Assembly: GCA_023634235.1 (NCBI GenBank)
Contig: JAMKCF010000007.1
Location: forward strand, 18,854,592 to 18,918,591
Direction of reading: 5' to 3'
Source: Pisaster brevispinus
Lineage: Eukaryota; Echinodermata; Asteroidea; Forcipulatida; Asteriidae
Length of the DNA stretch: 64,000 nucleotides
Shown: positions 20,301 through 32,071 of the stretch, piece after piece
Numbering within the stretch: position 1 is the first letter of the stretch
Layout of the letters: every line of letters starts with the position of its first letter
Notes under the pieces: generated by a model
The model's database searches: none
Told to the model about the DNA's origin: nothing
The model's input: the letters and a program-made list of their open reading frames with translations, nothing else
Translations under genes and position numbers: made by a program

Positions 20301-21047
20301 TTGCAGATGACCATCCTCAAGCTGCGTGATGGAAGACTCTAGGATGTGCAAAAATTGGAGATCTTCCTGTGAGACTTTGGCTCCTTTGTCGTCTGAGAAG
20401 TCCCTTTCGAGCAATGACAAAATGCTCCTGAAAACAGCAGGGCTCTCTTTAGACATCACTCTATGGCACATGCTTGTAGCTCTAGATCGGCCTCCCACCA
20501 CTGACCACCCCAGATCGGTCCTTACGGCATAAGGCTGGTTATGTCGACCAGTCACAGTCTCTCTGGGTGTAAGGGCTTCTGGACAATTAAACTCTATCAG
20601 CATCCCAATTTCACAGTCTTGCATGGGTGAAAGTTTGCCAGCGATCGACTCGAGGTGAGACCACATCATGGCAGTCTCTGTAGTTGGGATGAGTGACCTT
20701 TCAGCGGGAATGAAGTCTCGGGTGTATAACTTGGGGATGGTAATGACCTTGCTTGAATGTAGACCTCTAACTGTGATGTCTTTAAGAAGACTGCAGTCTG
20801 ATACTGTTGAACTCACTGTCATTGTTGCCAATTTCAGCTGGACTGGTTGGCCTTTGACCCCAAGACTCTCTGTCGTAGAATTCAGAGTAAAGGATGCATC
20901 ACTCTGTGTATCCAACATGGCATAGGTGAGAACTTCACGGGCTGGATCCGAGGTAGCAGCTACCCACACTGGTACTATCATAGACGTACATGTAGTGCTA
21001 TCTCCCCTTGTGGCGCATGACACAGCAGAGACATGTTTTTCATTTGT
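17309..21047 (-). pseudogene. pol: BEL/Pao pol (protease, RT, RNase H, integrase), broken
   Basis: Minus strand, following gag in the same frame after a stop at 21048-21050. It opens with an aspartic protease-like segment (AMLDTQSDASFTL). Next come the RT (PKKPNKIRVVFDCSS, then YVDD at 19677-19688) and an RNase H-like region near 18945-19160. A TGA interrupts RT at 19830-19832. A one-base shift at about 18925 moves the frame just before the integrase part. The integrase catalytic acids are visible in GMDCFGP, RSDQGSNF and GVWERQI. Its N-terminal zinc-binding histidines appear deleted: sequence passes directly from LFKLVQKFEF to NGFWIIGG, leaving only CVICRR of the HHCC motif. Two more shifts break the C-terminal domain at about 17600-17700 and 17440-17535. 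No functional polyprotein can be made. Confidence 0.9.
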
Positions 21048-22956
21048 CTACTTAGCAGGAATCTTACCTTGTAGTGGTTTGTCGTAGTGGAGAGGATTCG
21101 GGTGAGATCGCTTGCACTTCGAACATGTGGATCGCCGCTTACAGTTTGTGGAGTGGTGACCCTTCCTCAAACATCCGAAGCAGAGACTATTTTCCTGAAT
21201 GAACTTTGTCTTCTCCTCCATAGACTTGTCTCCGAACTTTAAGCACTTGTGGATGGAGTGAGCGCCATCGCAAAATATGCAAGGGGAAGGAGAATTGGCT
21301 TGGTTGTTGGCTCCCTGAGGTTGAGGAGTGGTTGAAGGAGATGGTGTAATTTGATTAGATGCTTGTGTTACCATGACTTGATGCTTTGGCTTGCCTTGTC
21401 TTACATCCTTCCTTTGACTCTCCTGAAGCTTTAACCCAAATGGCGATGTGATCGGGTTACAGGCAACCTCAGCTTCTTCTGATACAAAGTCACAGAACAC
21501 CTTGAAGGAAGGATACTCCTGCTTCTTCAGTGAAGTAGTCACACGACGATTCCATCGCCTCCCAGCCCATTCAGGTAGTTTATTTACCATTTTTCTATTC
21601 TCTTCACAGTCATTCAAGATGGATAAACCCTTGACATGTGGTATGGCATCATTGCAAGCTGAGAGGAAGTCAGAATAGTCTCGAAGTGCCTTGGCATCAT
21701 TATCTTCCACCTTAGGCCAGTGAGCAATTTTTTCCCTAAAGGCCCTCTGGATGATGAAGGGATCTCCATATCTAGTATTCAACTTAGACCAAGCATCCTT
21801 ATAGGCTGCTTCATCTTAGCGAAGAAAAGCACCTTGAATCATCTTAGCTGCAGCTGCAGAGGTGTATTTTCGGAGATAGAACAACTTATCTGCAGCTCCA
21901 ATATTTTTGCGTGCGATCAGCGCTGTAAATGCATTCTTCCACTCAGGAAACTGCATGGGATCTCCACTGAATATGTTTGGCTCTGGTACAGGCAGTCTTC
22001 TAAGGGAGATACTTTCCTGGAAGGCTCGTAGCATTGTTGAAAGATTAACGGGTGATGCCTCGGATGATTTGGAAGGAGTTGAACCACCACTACTAGGAGT
22101 CTGGAGAGAGGTGCGAGTTGAGCTACTTTCTTCCTGACATATTGGTGTTCCATGATTCTCACCACTGGAGGTATTTTGCTCTTCCTCCTCATCTTCATAT
22201 ACTTTATACCGAGCTGCAGCAATCTGCATCTCTTTCTCAGCCTTGATTCTTTCCAACTTATGCTCCTCTTCCTTTATCTTTCTTTCAAATTCTGCCTGCA
22301 TTTGGACCAGTTTATCATGTTGGGCCTGGATTTCTTGAACTGACTCGAGTTGTGCCCTTTTTGCAGCTAGCTCAGCAGCTGCCTCAGTCTTACTTGACGA
22401 AGCGTGTGATGCCTTGGAAACACTCGAAGAAACCTGAGACTCTGTGATGCTTCCAAACACAGATGGATATTTTTTCTTGTCTAAACTAGCACGAACATTG
22501 AACAAGGCAACTTCTGTATTGAAGTCTTGTTCCTGGACCTCTTTTAGTCGTTTCTTGACCAGTGTTTCAATGTCCTCGGAAATCTGAGAGGCGCAATCTA
22601 CTTGACGAAGAAATTGCGGATTTGGTGCTCTCAGTTTTCGTAGTTCTTCATAATCATTCATTACAAAGTAAAGGCGATTGCGGATCTTCATAGTTGATCT
22701 TCGAGTTCTTCTTCTGACAAAAAGTTCTTAAGGATATCTCTGGCTAACCTTGCTTCGACCTTCCATCTTGAGTATGCATTGCTGAACCTTCGTTCTTTGT
22801 CTTGTATGGCTTGCTCAAGATGCATTTGGGCCTTCTCTGTCTTTTTTCTCTCGGTTCACTGCGGCGTGGACCTTGGTCCATAGCAGCAGCGACCTCCTGT
22901 TGTTCTAGGTCTGTTGTTGACATGGCTTGAAATAATACTGTTACGTTACAGCTCAT
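21048..22956 (-). pseudogene. gag: BEL/Pao gag, broken
   Basis: The structural protein of the element. A short N-terminal frame (22956-22744, with MSTTDLEQQEVAAAMDQG) is out of frame with the main part, which begins around 22691. The main part has a long Glu/Lys/Gln helical region, then a capsid-like segment with DPMQFPEWKNAF typical of this gag class. TAA at 21816-21818 interrupts it in frame. The C-terminal half carries CIFCDGAHSIHKC and a CCHC zinc knuckle, CFGCLRKGHHSTNC, and ends at a TAG (21048-21050), after which the protease follows in the same frame. Confidence 0.88.
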
Positions 22957-23348
22957 AGGAGAAACACACTGTTATGTGACGTGGGGAAAATAATACTCAA
23001 AAAGGCATGAGTTGCTTAAATTTTACTTAGCTTAAGGTGATTGATAGAAGTATATTTACAACAATAATACAAATCAGTCACTTATTTCAAGTCCTTGTGA
23101 ATCTTTACTACATCAAGTCCGTTTTAGTAGACCAATATTGTTCTTTGAGATCAAGCCGGTAGAGTTAAAACTAGCATCAGAACTATGGCTTGGACATCTG
23201 AGTTGATAACAGCAATGATCAAAGCACGGGGTAAGCAGCTCCAAGGTAATCAAGTAGCACATCACGGCCATCAGCATAGAGAAACATCAAACACAAGGTG
23301 GGACAGGGTAGAATTGCAGTACATCCATCATGAAGGCACCGTTTTCAC

Positions 23349-23735
23349 TGTAGCGCACTAAGCACTCAAAAAGGGGGGGGGGCTGGTCTTTATGAAAACT
23401 GATGACGGAAGCTTCTACTGATGTAAGACCTTTGTTTATTTAAGTATCTCAATCACCGTGAAAACGTTCACGCCTTAGACCAGCTGATAACTTCCAGCAT
23501 TCAACCCTGATCACTTATATGACTACTTGGGACTCTATTTAGCCCATAAACACGATAAAAAGGGGCAACAAGTAGCCACAAAAACCCATCTGAACAACGA
23601 ATGAATAAAGTTTTAGTTTACAAGCCTGACAAACAATACATGGAAAAACTGTGAATACGAGAGGGCGCTATCGGATTGTAGACTTGAACTTCAGTCAACC
23701 GAAAGTTTTAGCTACGCGCAAAGCTGCCAGTCGCA
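23349..23735 (-). repeat. BEL/Pao LTR (5' LTR of the minus-strand element)
   Basis: A 387-bp partner of 16783-17169, ending GCCAGTCGCA and followed by the ATAGG duplication. Near-identity of the two LTRs indicates a fairly recent insertion. Promoter elements within it were not resolved. Confidence 0.95.
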
Positions 23736-24065
23736 ATAGGTCTTGCCTTGTCTGGTCCCAATACCCAGTCATCATACTCCTGTGCCTGCTGTATGCATAA
23801 TGCACTGGGCCAAGAGTGGGAAAATTTTCCAAGTACAAATTTATTTTAAATACATTAGAAGCCATAGACCATGAGTTAGGAAGCAACTGACCAAGGTCTG
23901 TGCTTAGGTAACTAGAAAAAGAAACAGAAAAAAACTACTTTTGCTAAAATTGTATCTTGTTTAAGTAAACCTGTAAAAGGCAAGAGTTTTACACTGTGGT
24001 ATTGAACCCAGCATCATAGAGTCCACAGTCAGTGAGTCTTTCCACTGGACCACTAATCAATCTGT
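23736..24065. repeat. Distal half of the duplicated block, with SINE piece (-)
   Basis: This continues the repeat interrupted by the LTR element (GGTCCCAATACCCAGTCATC, as at about 16280). It includes a worn minus-strand tRNA-like SINE head at about 23985-24060. AT-rich simple sequence follows at 24255-24310. Confidence 0.75.
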
Positions 24066-24389
24066 CTAAACAAAATTGCATCTGCCGATAATTCCTCACT
24101 AATTTCACAAAGAGGCATTTTTGCCCCAGCAGCCAAACTTTCTTGTTTGGAGAAAATTGTGTTTGAAGTTAAACTATTTTTGAAATCATTGCTTCAAACA
24201 CTATTTGCCATTCAAACATGAAATTTTTCCAAGCATGAAAGTGGAGATCTTAAACCATTAATTTAATGTTAATTTAACAGTTAATTTAATTAATGTGTAA
24301 TTAAATGTTTAACATGAGTTTCTCTTCGTGATAATTGGGGGAACGAGGTCTGTGTGCAGCGTGTCGTGTACAAATACAAAAAATAGTTA

Positions 24390-27330
24390 GTGGCCTGACT
24401 TTTCGATCCTAGCATAGTCTTTCTCGAAGGCTAAATGACAAGACTACAAACATAAACAGGTACATGTATACATTACTGATGTAACAAAAGCAGTCAAGTG
24501 GAAATAGATGATGCTGAGGAAAATACACAGAGAAAGCAGGAGGCTGAACAGAAAGGAGGGTAACAAAAGGGAGGGGGATTGGGGGAAGGGGCTGGTTGAC
24601 CACAAGAGGTGGGCAACACAAAGGACAGAATCCATGATGGGGAGAGGGAGAGAAAGGTAGTTAATTGGTGAATGAGGCAGACTGGGGGGGGGGGGGGTTA
24701 TCTGTGGTGAAAAGGAGAAGGCAAAGACAAAAAGTTATTAGTCATTTCCTTCTTGGATGTTCAGACCATGGGGTTGAATGGTCTGGAGACGTCTTATCCA
24801 TAATTTCTCTACTCAGACGAACAATCTCTCTGTGGTTTCCTAGTGCCTCAATGCCCTGTAAAATCATGTCAGAAATTGAGTGATTAGGAAGATTGAAATG
24901 ATGTCCTACAGGTGGTTGACAGCTTATGGGTGTTGACTGTGGATCTGTAGCCGTAGAAACATCTCTTGAGTGTAGATCTCGTTTCACCTATATATTGAAC
25001 ACCACAAACTTTGCAAGATATTAAATAGATTAGATTAGTGGTGGTGCAGGTGACATGACCCCTTGTCCTATGAGTGGTACCACCAGTATGGCTGGTGAAG
25101 GAGTCCAATTCTCTGATGTGTTGTCTACAGACGATGCATTTGGAGGTGTTGGAACACCTGAAAGTTCCCTGTGGCAAAGGGGGGTTAACATTATCATTAG
25201 GGGGGGGACTTCTGCCCGGACAATGAGATCCCTGAGACTGGGTGGCTGTCTGTAGGCAACTATGGGTTCTTCTTGTACAGCACGTTGAAGTCGATCTGAT
25301 GTGTGAAGAATATGATTGTTAGAACTGGTTATTGTACGAATGGGGGGAAGTGAGGGGTGGAAAGTGACAACAAAGGGAACTTTCTCCTTGGAACTCTGTT
25401 GTTGCACGGGTCTTTTTGAAAGTACTGACTCCCTGGAACGAGCCTCGACTTTCTGGATTGCTCAATGGACTGCCAGGGAGCTATGACCCCGGGAGACAAG
25501 GTGTTTCTTAAGTTCCTGTGAGTGGTGGATAAAATCAGAATCGTTAGAACAGATTCGACGGAGTCTGATGGCCTGACTGTAGGCTCTGCTGGTTTTGCAG
25601 TGTCGGGAATGACAGCTGGTTGAGTGGAGATATTGGTGTTTATCTGTGGGTTTAGCAAAGAGATCTGTGATCAAACCATCATCCGTCTTTAGAACCTTGA
25701 CATCCAGAAAGTGGGTATCCTTGGTTGAGTATTTGGTTGTGAATTTGATGGTCCTATGGAAGGAATTGATGTGATTAATGTATGCTGTGAGGCTAGATTC
25801 ATCACTGGTCCAGATGAAAAAGATGTCATCAATATAGCGCCACCAGACCCAGGGACGGCACGGGCTGATGCCAACATGCGCTGTTCAAGTTGGCTCTGCT
25901 CATGAATAGGCAGGCCATTGATGGTGCCATCCGTGTACCCATTGCAGTGCCATGTACCTGTAGGAAATTCTTACCCATGAACAAAAAATTATTTTTAGTT
26001 AGAACATGGTTCATGAGGGATACTATATCAGAAATGGGTGGTGAGGTGTGACTTCTCTTAGCCAAAGCTGAAGGGCAGGCATCAATCCCTTCATCTTGGG
26101 GAATGTTGGTGTACAAAGAGGACACATCAAAAGTACCGGTGATAGCTGTGATGGGGACCTGGTTCTGAATACCTGAGATTTTACGGAGGAAATCAGGAGT
26201 TTCATGAATATATGATGGAATCTGTGGCACTAGAGGCTTGAGAAAACTGTCAACAAAAAGAGATATATTCTCAGTGGGGGAACCATTGCCAGATATGGTG
26301 GGTCTCCCTGGGTTATCTGGTTTATGTACCTTGGGAAGAAGGTAAAATCTAGCTGTTCTACAATCGACTGGGGAAAGAAACTTGTGAGCTTTCTTGGAGA
26401 GGTGGTCATGGTGATGCATTTCGTCCAGTGTCTGTTGAATCTTCTATGAAAAGGTACCTGTTGGATCAGTGTCAAGGGGTTTATAGTTAGTTTGGTTGTT
26501 GAGTTGTCTCATGGCTTCATCGATGTATTGCTGACGGCCCATGACAACAACAGCAGAGCCCTTGTCAGCTGGTTTGATGATGATGTCCTTCCGTGCTTGT
26601 AGAGTCTTAAGGGCCTCACGTTCTTCTCTAGGGAGGTTGTCATGAGTCCTGTGTATGGAATGATCGCTTGAATTAATTTGTGAACTTACAACCTGTATGT
26701 AAGTTTCAAGGGAAGGAACACGGTTCTTTGGTGGTACCCATTTACTCTTGCAGTAAAATGGCTCTGGATCCATGGGTGGTGAGTCAAGGAAGAATTCACG
26801 GAGGCGAATTCTGCGGTAGTAGTCAGTGAGGTCCTGACTGAGCTCAACCTGATTGACTGTGGGGGGAGTGGGGCAGAAGTCGAGTCCCTTGGAGAGCAGG
26901 CTGTGTTCTGAATCTGAAAGGGTAGATGATGAGAGGTTAATAACTGTGGATGGAGGGGCTGACTGCTCAGCCTCAGGGGGTATGTTACGCTTGAAACGTC
27001 GCTGTCTGCACTGTTGCTGTTTGGCGACAAAACGACCAATCTTACCATATCTCCTGCAATTAAGAACAGATTCAAGTTTAGATAAGCCAGTATCGATCTC
27101 ACTGGTAAATTGCGCAAAACGAGCTTCTGAGCGGATGGATCTAAGTTCTGCTTGAAGACAGGAAATATCTTGGTTGAAGCTGTTGAGACAAACATCACAA
27201 TGTTCTGTTAGAATACGAATGAGGCTGAGAGAAGTACTATGGAGTGTGCTGTTCCACCGCTTGCGAAGTGGGGTGTACAAATCAATGCGTAAACGACCAG
27301 TATCTGTGCGTGAAAACTAAATTTATCTAC
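24390..27330 (-). mobile_element. Penelope-like element, decayed
   Basis: A minus-strand retroelement coding RT then a GIY-YIG endonuclease, the order of Penelope-like elements. Its 3' end (about 24390-24500) carries a conserved block, read on -: GAGAAAGACTATGCTAGG, then a sequence ending GTCAGGCCACTAACTA. The same block recurs at 41220-41310 (+) and in part at 50553-50640 (-). The 5' boundary near 27330 is approximate, and no terminal repeat or target duplication was found. Confidence 0.82.
24740..27280 (-). pseudogene. Penelope-type RT/GIY-YIG polyprotein, broken
   Basis: Reading minus: an N-terminal region (27280-26444) ends at an in-frame TAG (26444-26446), and the same frame resumes. 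The RT core follows with FYLLPKVHKPDNPGRPTISG, then FDVSSLYTNIPQDEGI and HGTAMGTRMAPSMACLFM. A frameshift at about 25850-25910 precedes the catalytic YIDD (25825-25836) in RYIDDIFFIW. More shifts follow near 25470 and 25380. The endonuclease is seen at 25177-24884: a Cys-rich pre-domain, NLIYLISCKVCGVQYIGET (the GIY and YIG halves) and a shifted C-terminal part with PVGHHFNLPNHSISDM. At least five frame breaks make it inactive. The domain order and YIDD argue against other non-LTR classes. Confidence 0.88.
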
Positions 27331-29127
27331 GGGTCACACAAATTGCCTCTTCGTGAAAACTGAAAATGCAGAGTACATGTAGTCGTTTTTGGCACCGTGC
27401 CAGCGCTATCTACTTCCATGAAAAAAATGGCAAATCTAAATGTGGCTGTTCATGAAAAGTGGGAGCTTGGTAAAATGGTCCCTATGCTAATTAGCGTAAT
27501 TAGAACATTCTAACGATTTAGCACTTGAAACTTGGGAAAAATGTTGATGTCACTAATAACATACAAAATGTGTAAAAACACCGATATGCAAAAATGTGTG
27601 ATTTTTTAAAGAATTACCTCTTCGTGAAAACAGTGATGAATTAAAAACCTTTGAATGGACGCAAGTAATGAAAAAAAAAAAGAAGAGAGTGAGTGAGTCC
27701 TTCCACTGGACCATCAACTCGTCTTAAGAAACTTGCATCTGATGTTAATTAAAATCCACAGATTAATCCTCCTACTCAACTGCAACATGTGACACCATGT
27801 GACACAACCGAAAAGTCAAAGATCAACTAGTGAGGAACTCTATGACGGCAGAGGTACTTCGTGTATTTTACACAGCACAGTATTGAAGGTTACTTTAATG
27901 TTTCTTCAGAAGAGTAAATGATAATTTTGGAATAGGCGCTGGAACACTATTTGAACCTTGCAGAGCAAAATCACTACCAGCCCAAATACTATATACCGGT
28001 AATACATGTTATTTGATTGCTTCTCTACAAACTTTTGCTCATCAGGAAGTTTTCTGCTAGTTAGCTTTATGGAGTTGGGCACTGACATACAAGAAACACC
28101 ATATTGAACTTCAAAACCCTTAAGAGCTGTGATTTAGTAAAGGACACAGCAAGCAAGATGAAGTGTGTGGGGCCACTGTTGTGACTACTCAGACAACTTG
28201 ATTCTCCCTGGTGCACCTGCTGATCTTCTATATACAGCTGCAGCCATCTTGGTCCCTTTTTGAAATACCTTTTTGAAATACCAATCCCAAATGCTCATGT
28301 TCATTCAACAAAAAAGGAACCAGACTATTTGCTTTCATCACAGCCTTATTTGAAAAAAGGATGGCTACACTGTTATAGGTAATAGGTAATAGGTAATACC
28401 TTGATTACAACACACCATGTCTCTGTATTCAAAGATAATGCATGAAACTCAAACTTTTAGTAAAGTTATCATTTATTGAAATTGCAACAACAAATATAAC
28501 CAATAATATAGCAAATTCCTTGAATAAGTACGATACTAGTATCTGTAATCATCATCGCATTGTTCTGCCATGGCATGAAAAATATACCATTACAAAATAT
28601 CACTTGTAAAATGTTAAACTACATGGGGATGGATTAAATACCAATTGTTACAGTCCATCATTACATTTCAATTCAGTAAACACAAAGGTTCAAAATTTCA
28701 GAAATGATTTAAAATTAGAACTTGTCAACCTAGAAGCTGCCAATTTTTTGAATTTTTTAACATTTAGTTAATTTTGTTATGACAAAAGTAAAATTAAATT
28801 TAAGAGTGCTTTATGGCTGGTATATAAGACTAGTTTTCATCAGGGTCAGCAGTAGTCTTTGATTGGCGACATTCATTTTGTTAAAATTTATTTTGATAAG
28901 CAAAGTTCCAACAGTTTTTGTGGAGGAGTGAAATCACTTCCATCCTTAATAAACACACCATACAACCAACCAGTGAAAAATTTCATAAATTTAGACTGTC
29001 ACATTTTAGTGGGAAACGAAACAGTTTTTTTTGTAAAATTTACACCAGATGAAATATCCAGTAGTGATTTAGACTAATCTTTAAATGCTATTTTCTCAAA
29101 TTTAAAACTGCATTAAAACGCTATCGA
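27331..29127. other. Non-coding, AT-rich
   Basis: No gene is seen. CCTCTTCGTGAAAAC is repeated at about 27346 and 27616, and a SINE-head fragment with TCCACTGGACCATCAACTC lies at about 27690-27725. GGTAATA triplets occur at about 28376-28398. Confidence 0.45.
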
Positions 29128-29310
29128 ATCTGTAAGCCACAAAGGAAACTGACTGGGTATATTTTAAATAGTTTAGGGATAAAGAAGGAACAATTTACTT
29201 GAGTAAGACTTGAACCTACAACCTCCAGCGCGTTAATCCGGAGGTCACAGGTTCAAGTCCCGCTCTATTTTCTCTTTGTTCAACCCTAAATTGTTAATAA
29301 ACAAACTACT
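29128..29310. repeat. Inverted SINE pair (family A), hairpin centre
   Basis: A reversed SINE tail (29128-29205) runs into a forward copy. At the junction ACTTGAACCT (29208-29217) pairs with AGGTTCAAGT (about 29248-29257), around AGCGCGTTAATCCG. The forward part carries a B-box-like GGTTCAAGTCCC and the family tail CTTTGTTCAACCC. Compare the similar structure at 46845-46930. Confidence 0.7.
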
Positions 29311-29819
29311 GCCTTATTTGTTGGCTGGTTACATAAAAGCCGTGATAAGCATACTTGATTAATAAGCATTTTTTTTCTGTTATGGGTTGCGTAGTAGTAT
29401 AAACCCAAATACCAAAAGTAATTCTCTTGTGTTAAACTAATGCCACATCATTATCAAGTCTTCTTGCTAAACTGAACCAGTGTTCAGCTCATAACAATAT
29501 AAACATTGGTTATATTCATTAAAGCATGTAAACTAATATAAAATATTCTCAAATTCTGTATATTAGGCAAAAACAGTGCGAGAATTCCCCTGGTGGCCTT
29601 TCTCATGATGTGGACATGTCTTGTTTCCTGTGTACATAGTGACAATTACAGCTTTTAAAATTTCTACAGAAAGAGACCATGCTATTTTTCCACTTGGTCA
29701 CACTTTGGTTGCATTAAATTGAATGGAGAACAAAGTAACACTATGATAAAATGATATTTCTATTTCATATTATTTCATGTAATAAACCACAAAGATAATG
29801 ACAAAATAGTGCCAACTTA

Positions 29820-29890
29820 GGGCTAGATGGCTTAGTTGGTAGAGCACCGGCACCCAGAGGTAGCAGGTTCAAATCTTTGTTCACACCAAA
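29820..29890 (+). repeat. tRNA-derived SINE head
   Basis: TGGCTTAGTTGGTAGAGC fits a tRNA A box and GGTTCAAATCT a B box, spaced as in a tRNA. Poor acceptor-stem pairing and the SINE-like context argue against a working tRNA gene. Confidence 0.65.
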
Positions 29891-30043
29891 AATGTTTTGT
29901 ATTACTTTACAACAACTGTATTTAGATAATTTATCTACAAAAGTATAAGTACATCAATAAAAGCAACCAACTTTTCAATCAAAGAGAAAGAAAAGGAAAC
30001 AATTTGTTTACATTTCATTCTCTCCTTTCTACAACTTCAAGAA

Positions 30044-30215
30044 GCTGCTTAAGCACAACAATTTACTTAGCATGAAACTATTTGGCTAACCAGAAAAAAG
30101 GTTACCAACTAAAATATCATGTCATGTGCAATGCGCCTGACTAGTTCCCAGTTTATTGTTCCTTAGCAGAAGCAAGATTTACTGCTTAATGGCTCTGTGA
30201 AATTTGGCACAAGTT
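30044..30215. mobile_element. MITE-like element, GGGCCCAATTTCATAGAGC family
   Basis: AGAAGCTGCTTAAGCAC at the left and a right end containing ACTGCTTAATGGCTCTGTGAAATT give worn inverted termini matching 9718-9915 and 52556-52796. It also holds the inner family word AGGTTACCAACTAAAATATC. Confidence 0.55.
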
Positions 30216-31422
30216 TAAACAAATTGTTAGGGAATCAAAACACTCTTCAAGTCAGGCACATTATTCTTCTGATCTCAGGGTGTTTTTTTCTGCCTTTGGA
30301 AAAAACCAGTTGTGATTAAATAGTATGAAAAGTCTATTAGAGCCTGCACCATGTGTACATGTAGGTCAGCCCTTTACTCTATCAAATGTTCCCACTTTTT
30401 TCCAAGGACCAAATATAATGCCTGTCAAATTTATGACCAAAGTTTTCAACAACAAAAAAAATTCCCAAAATGAAAAATAGCATTCCTTGTTGAATTACAC
30501 TTCATTAAATCTCATAAAAACTGAGTTACTACACATAGTTGGTAAATGCAGAATATAAAAAGAACACAATATACATATATTTCACATGCACAAATTACAC
30601 AGGATGGCCAAGAGTCACACTCAATCAGACATGAAATACTTTATGTACAACTTGTGTTATGCTTTTGTATGCATCACCCAATAAGGCAAAACACATAATT
30701 TTCATTTTCAAAAATTGTTTTATGCAAGTTTGCCCTAAGCAAGACTAAAAGCCACTCTTGGTAAGGGGCTACAAGAAGAAAATAACTCAGGAGAGCTGAA
30801 GGTAGGAATTGTTATTCCTCTTAAAACAGTCTAGATTGTAGGATGGAGGGAAACATGCACCAGGCAAGGAGTTCCATTCAATTTGATACTGATTATGCAT
30901 ACAAGAATGGAAGTTTCAATTGGACAGCAAAATTCAACATTTTGTAGAATAAGACAACACAAAAGCATGATCCATCACCAACCCGACCTTTACTAAGCAC
31001 AGAGAGCAGTTCATAAGCTAAAAGACTGGATACAATTTACTGGGTGGGTGGAACAACAGTGTCCAAGGAAGAGGAACAAAAGGAAGACAAAGCCATGTGC
31101 AAACTGATAGTTGAGATTTGTTGCTGCCAGTTCAATTTGTCTCGGTTGCACGGCAATTTCAATAAATCGCTGGTTGAAGGCAAAAATACACAGCAATCTA
31201 CAAGTATGCATGGAGCAACACTGTTTTCAAGGCCTAGAATTTTGGCTTTACAATTTTAGGGGGGCAGGCTGAGTTTGGTTTAGAATCCAATAAGATGGCA
31301 CTATGATGGAAATGGTCTATTGACAAATGTAGATTATCTTGGATAAAATGCAAAACCATTCAGGCATGTAGGCAGTCCCAATGCCACTGCTCTGCTTACT
31401 GCATCATTCTGTGTTACTCAAG

Positions 31423-31550
31423 GAGCAAGTTCGGGTTGGCGACTAGAGTGACTAGACTGTGTAACGTAGCATGGTCGATCTAATCAATCTCCCTGTGCTC
31501 TATGGTTTCTGGTAAGTCTAATCACTCTAGTTGCCCAGCCAAACTTGCTC
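31423..31550. mobile_element. Short foldback MITE
   Basis: The first 36 bp (starting GAGCAAGTTCGGGTTGGC) and the last 36 bp (ending AACTTGCTC) are inverted repeats with a few mismatches and share GACTAGAGTGA/TCACTCTAGT. No protein is coded. I could not fix a target duplication. Confidence 0.7.
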
Positions 31551-31588
31551 ATAGAGTGTCATAACATCAGGCAATGTTTTTTATTTAT

Positions 31589-31672
31589 CAATTCAATTAA
31601 ATTCAATTCAATTCAATTCAATTCAATTCAATTCAATTCAATTCAATTCAATTCATTTCAATTCAATTCAAT
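31589..31672. repeat. Pentanucleotide microsatellite (AATTC)n
   Basis: A nearly perfect AATTC/ATTCA array with single changes near 31599 and 31655. Confidence 0.95.
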
Positions 31673-31792
31673 ATTAGTCATGTTAAAAATACATGAAATT
31701 CCCTTTTCTGGTGTGAAATTTATAGTAATAAACTGACTGGGTAAGTTAATCTCTTTTTAAACACGAGTTGCAAGGATCAAGGTCTACTTATG

Positions 31793-32071
31793 CAGGGATG
31801 TGATAGGCTGTTGAGAAAAAAAACCTGAACTCTGAGCGCAAAGAGCATGAAGCCCAATATTAACATTTATCTTTGGTTTTAAAAGCCCCTACTCTGCAGT
31901 CTGGGCGTTATTATATGGTTTTATCTTCATTTTTTTTTATGAATTTGATCTTTAAAAAAAAAATGATGGTTTTTTTTTTGGGGGGGGGGGCAAAAAAAAA
32001 ACCCGGAATTTTTTTTTTTTAAGGGCAATAAAACAGGAATTCCGGTTAAAAACGGAGAAATCACATCCCTG
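31793..32071. mobile_element. hAT-like MITE with TIR CAGGGATGTGAT
   Basis: A 279-bp element with 12-bp exact inverted ends CAGGGATGTGAT/ATCACATCCCTG. ACTTATG is duplicated on both sides (31786-31792, 32072-32078). A 283-bp relative lies at 53796-54078. CAGGG ends suggest the hAT superfamily, though a 7-bp duplication is one base shorter than the usual 8. Confidence 0.82.

Larger units (their letters stand above)
16783..23735 (-). mobile_element. BEL/Pao LTR retrotransposon, full length but decayed
   Basis: The element is 6,953 bp, on the minus strand. Two 387-bp LTRs (TG...CA) bound it, and a 5-bp target duplication ATAGG lies at 16778-16782 and 23736-23740. In minus-strand order it carries gag with a zinc knuckle, an aspartic protease-like region, reverse transcriptase (YVDD), RNase H, integrase and a C-terminal domain, the standard BEL/Pao order. 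A purine-rich tract (TGGTGGGAG on -) adjoins the 3' LTR at about 17170-17178. No convincing primer-binding site was recognised next to the 5' LTR. Three in-frame stops and several frameshifts disable the coding region. Confidence 0.93.

Noticed and set aside
23320..23348. tRNA primer-binding site next to the 5' LTR
   Set aside because: No TGG-initiated match to a tRNA 3' end was clear directly beside the LTR.
29820..29890. tRNA gene
   Set aside because: A and B boxes are present but the stems do not pair well, and the sequence continues as a SINE-like repeat. The same applies at 41322, 47073 and the minus-strand heads near 16500.
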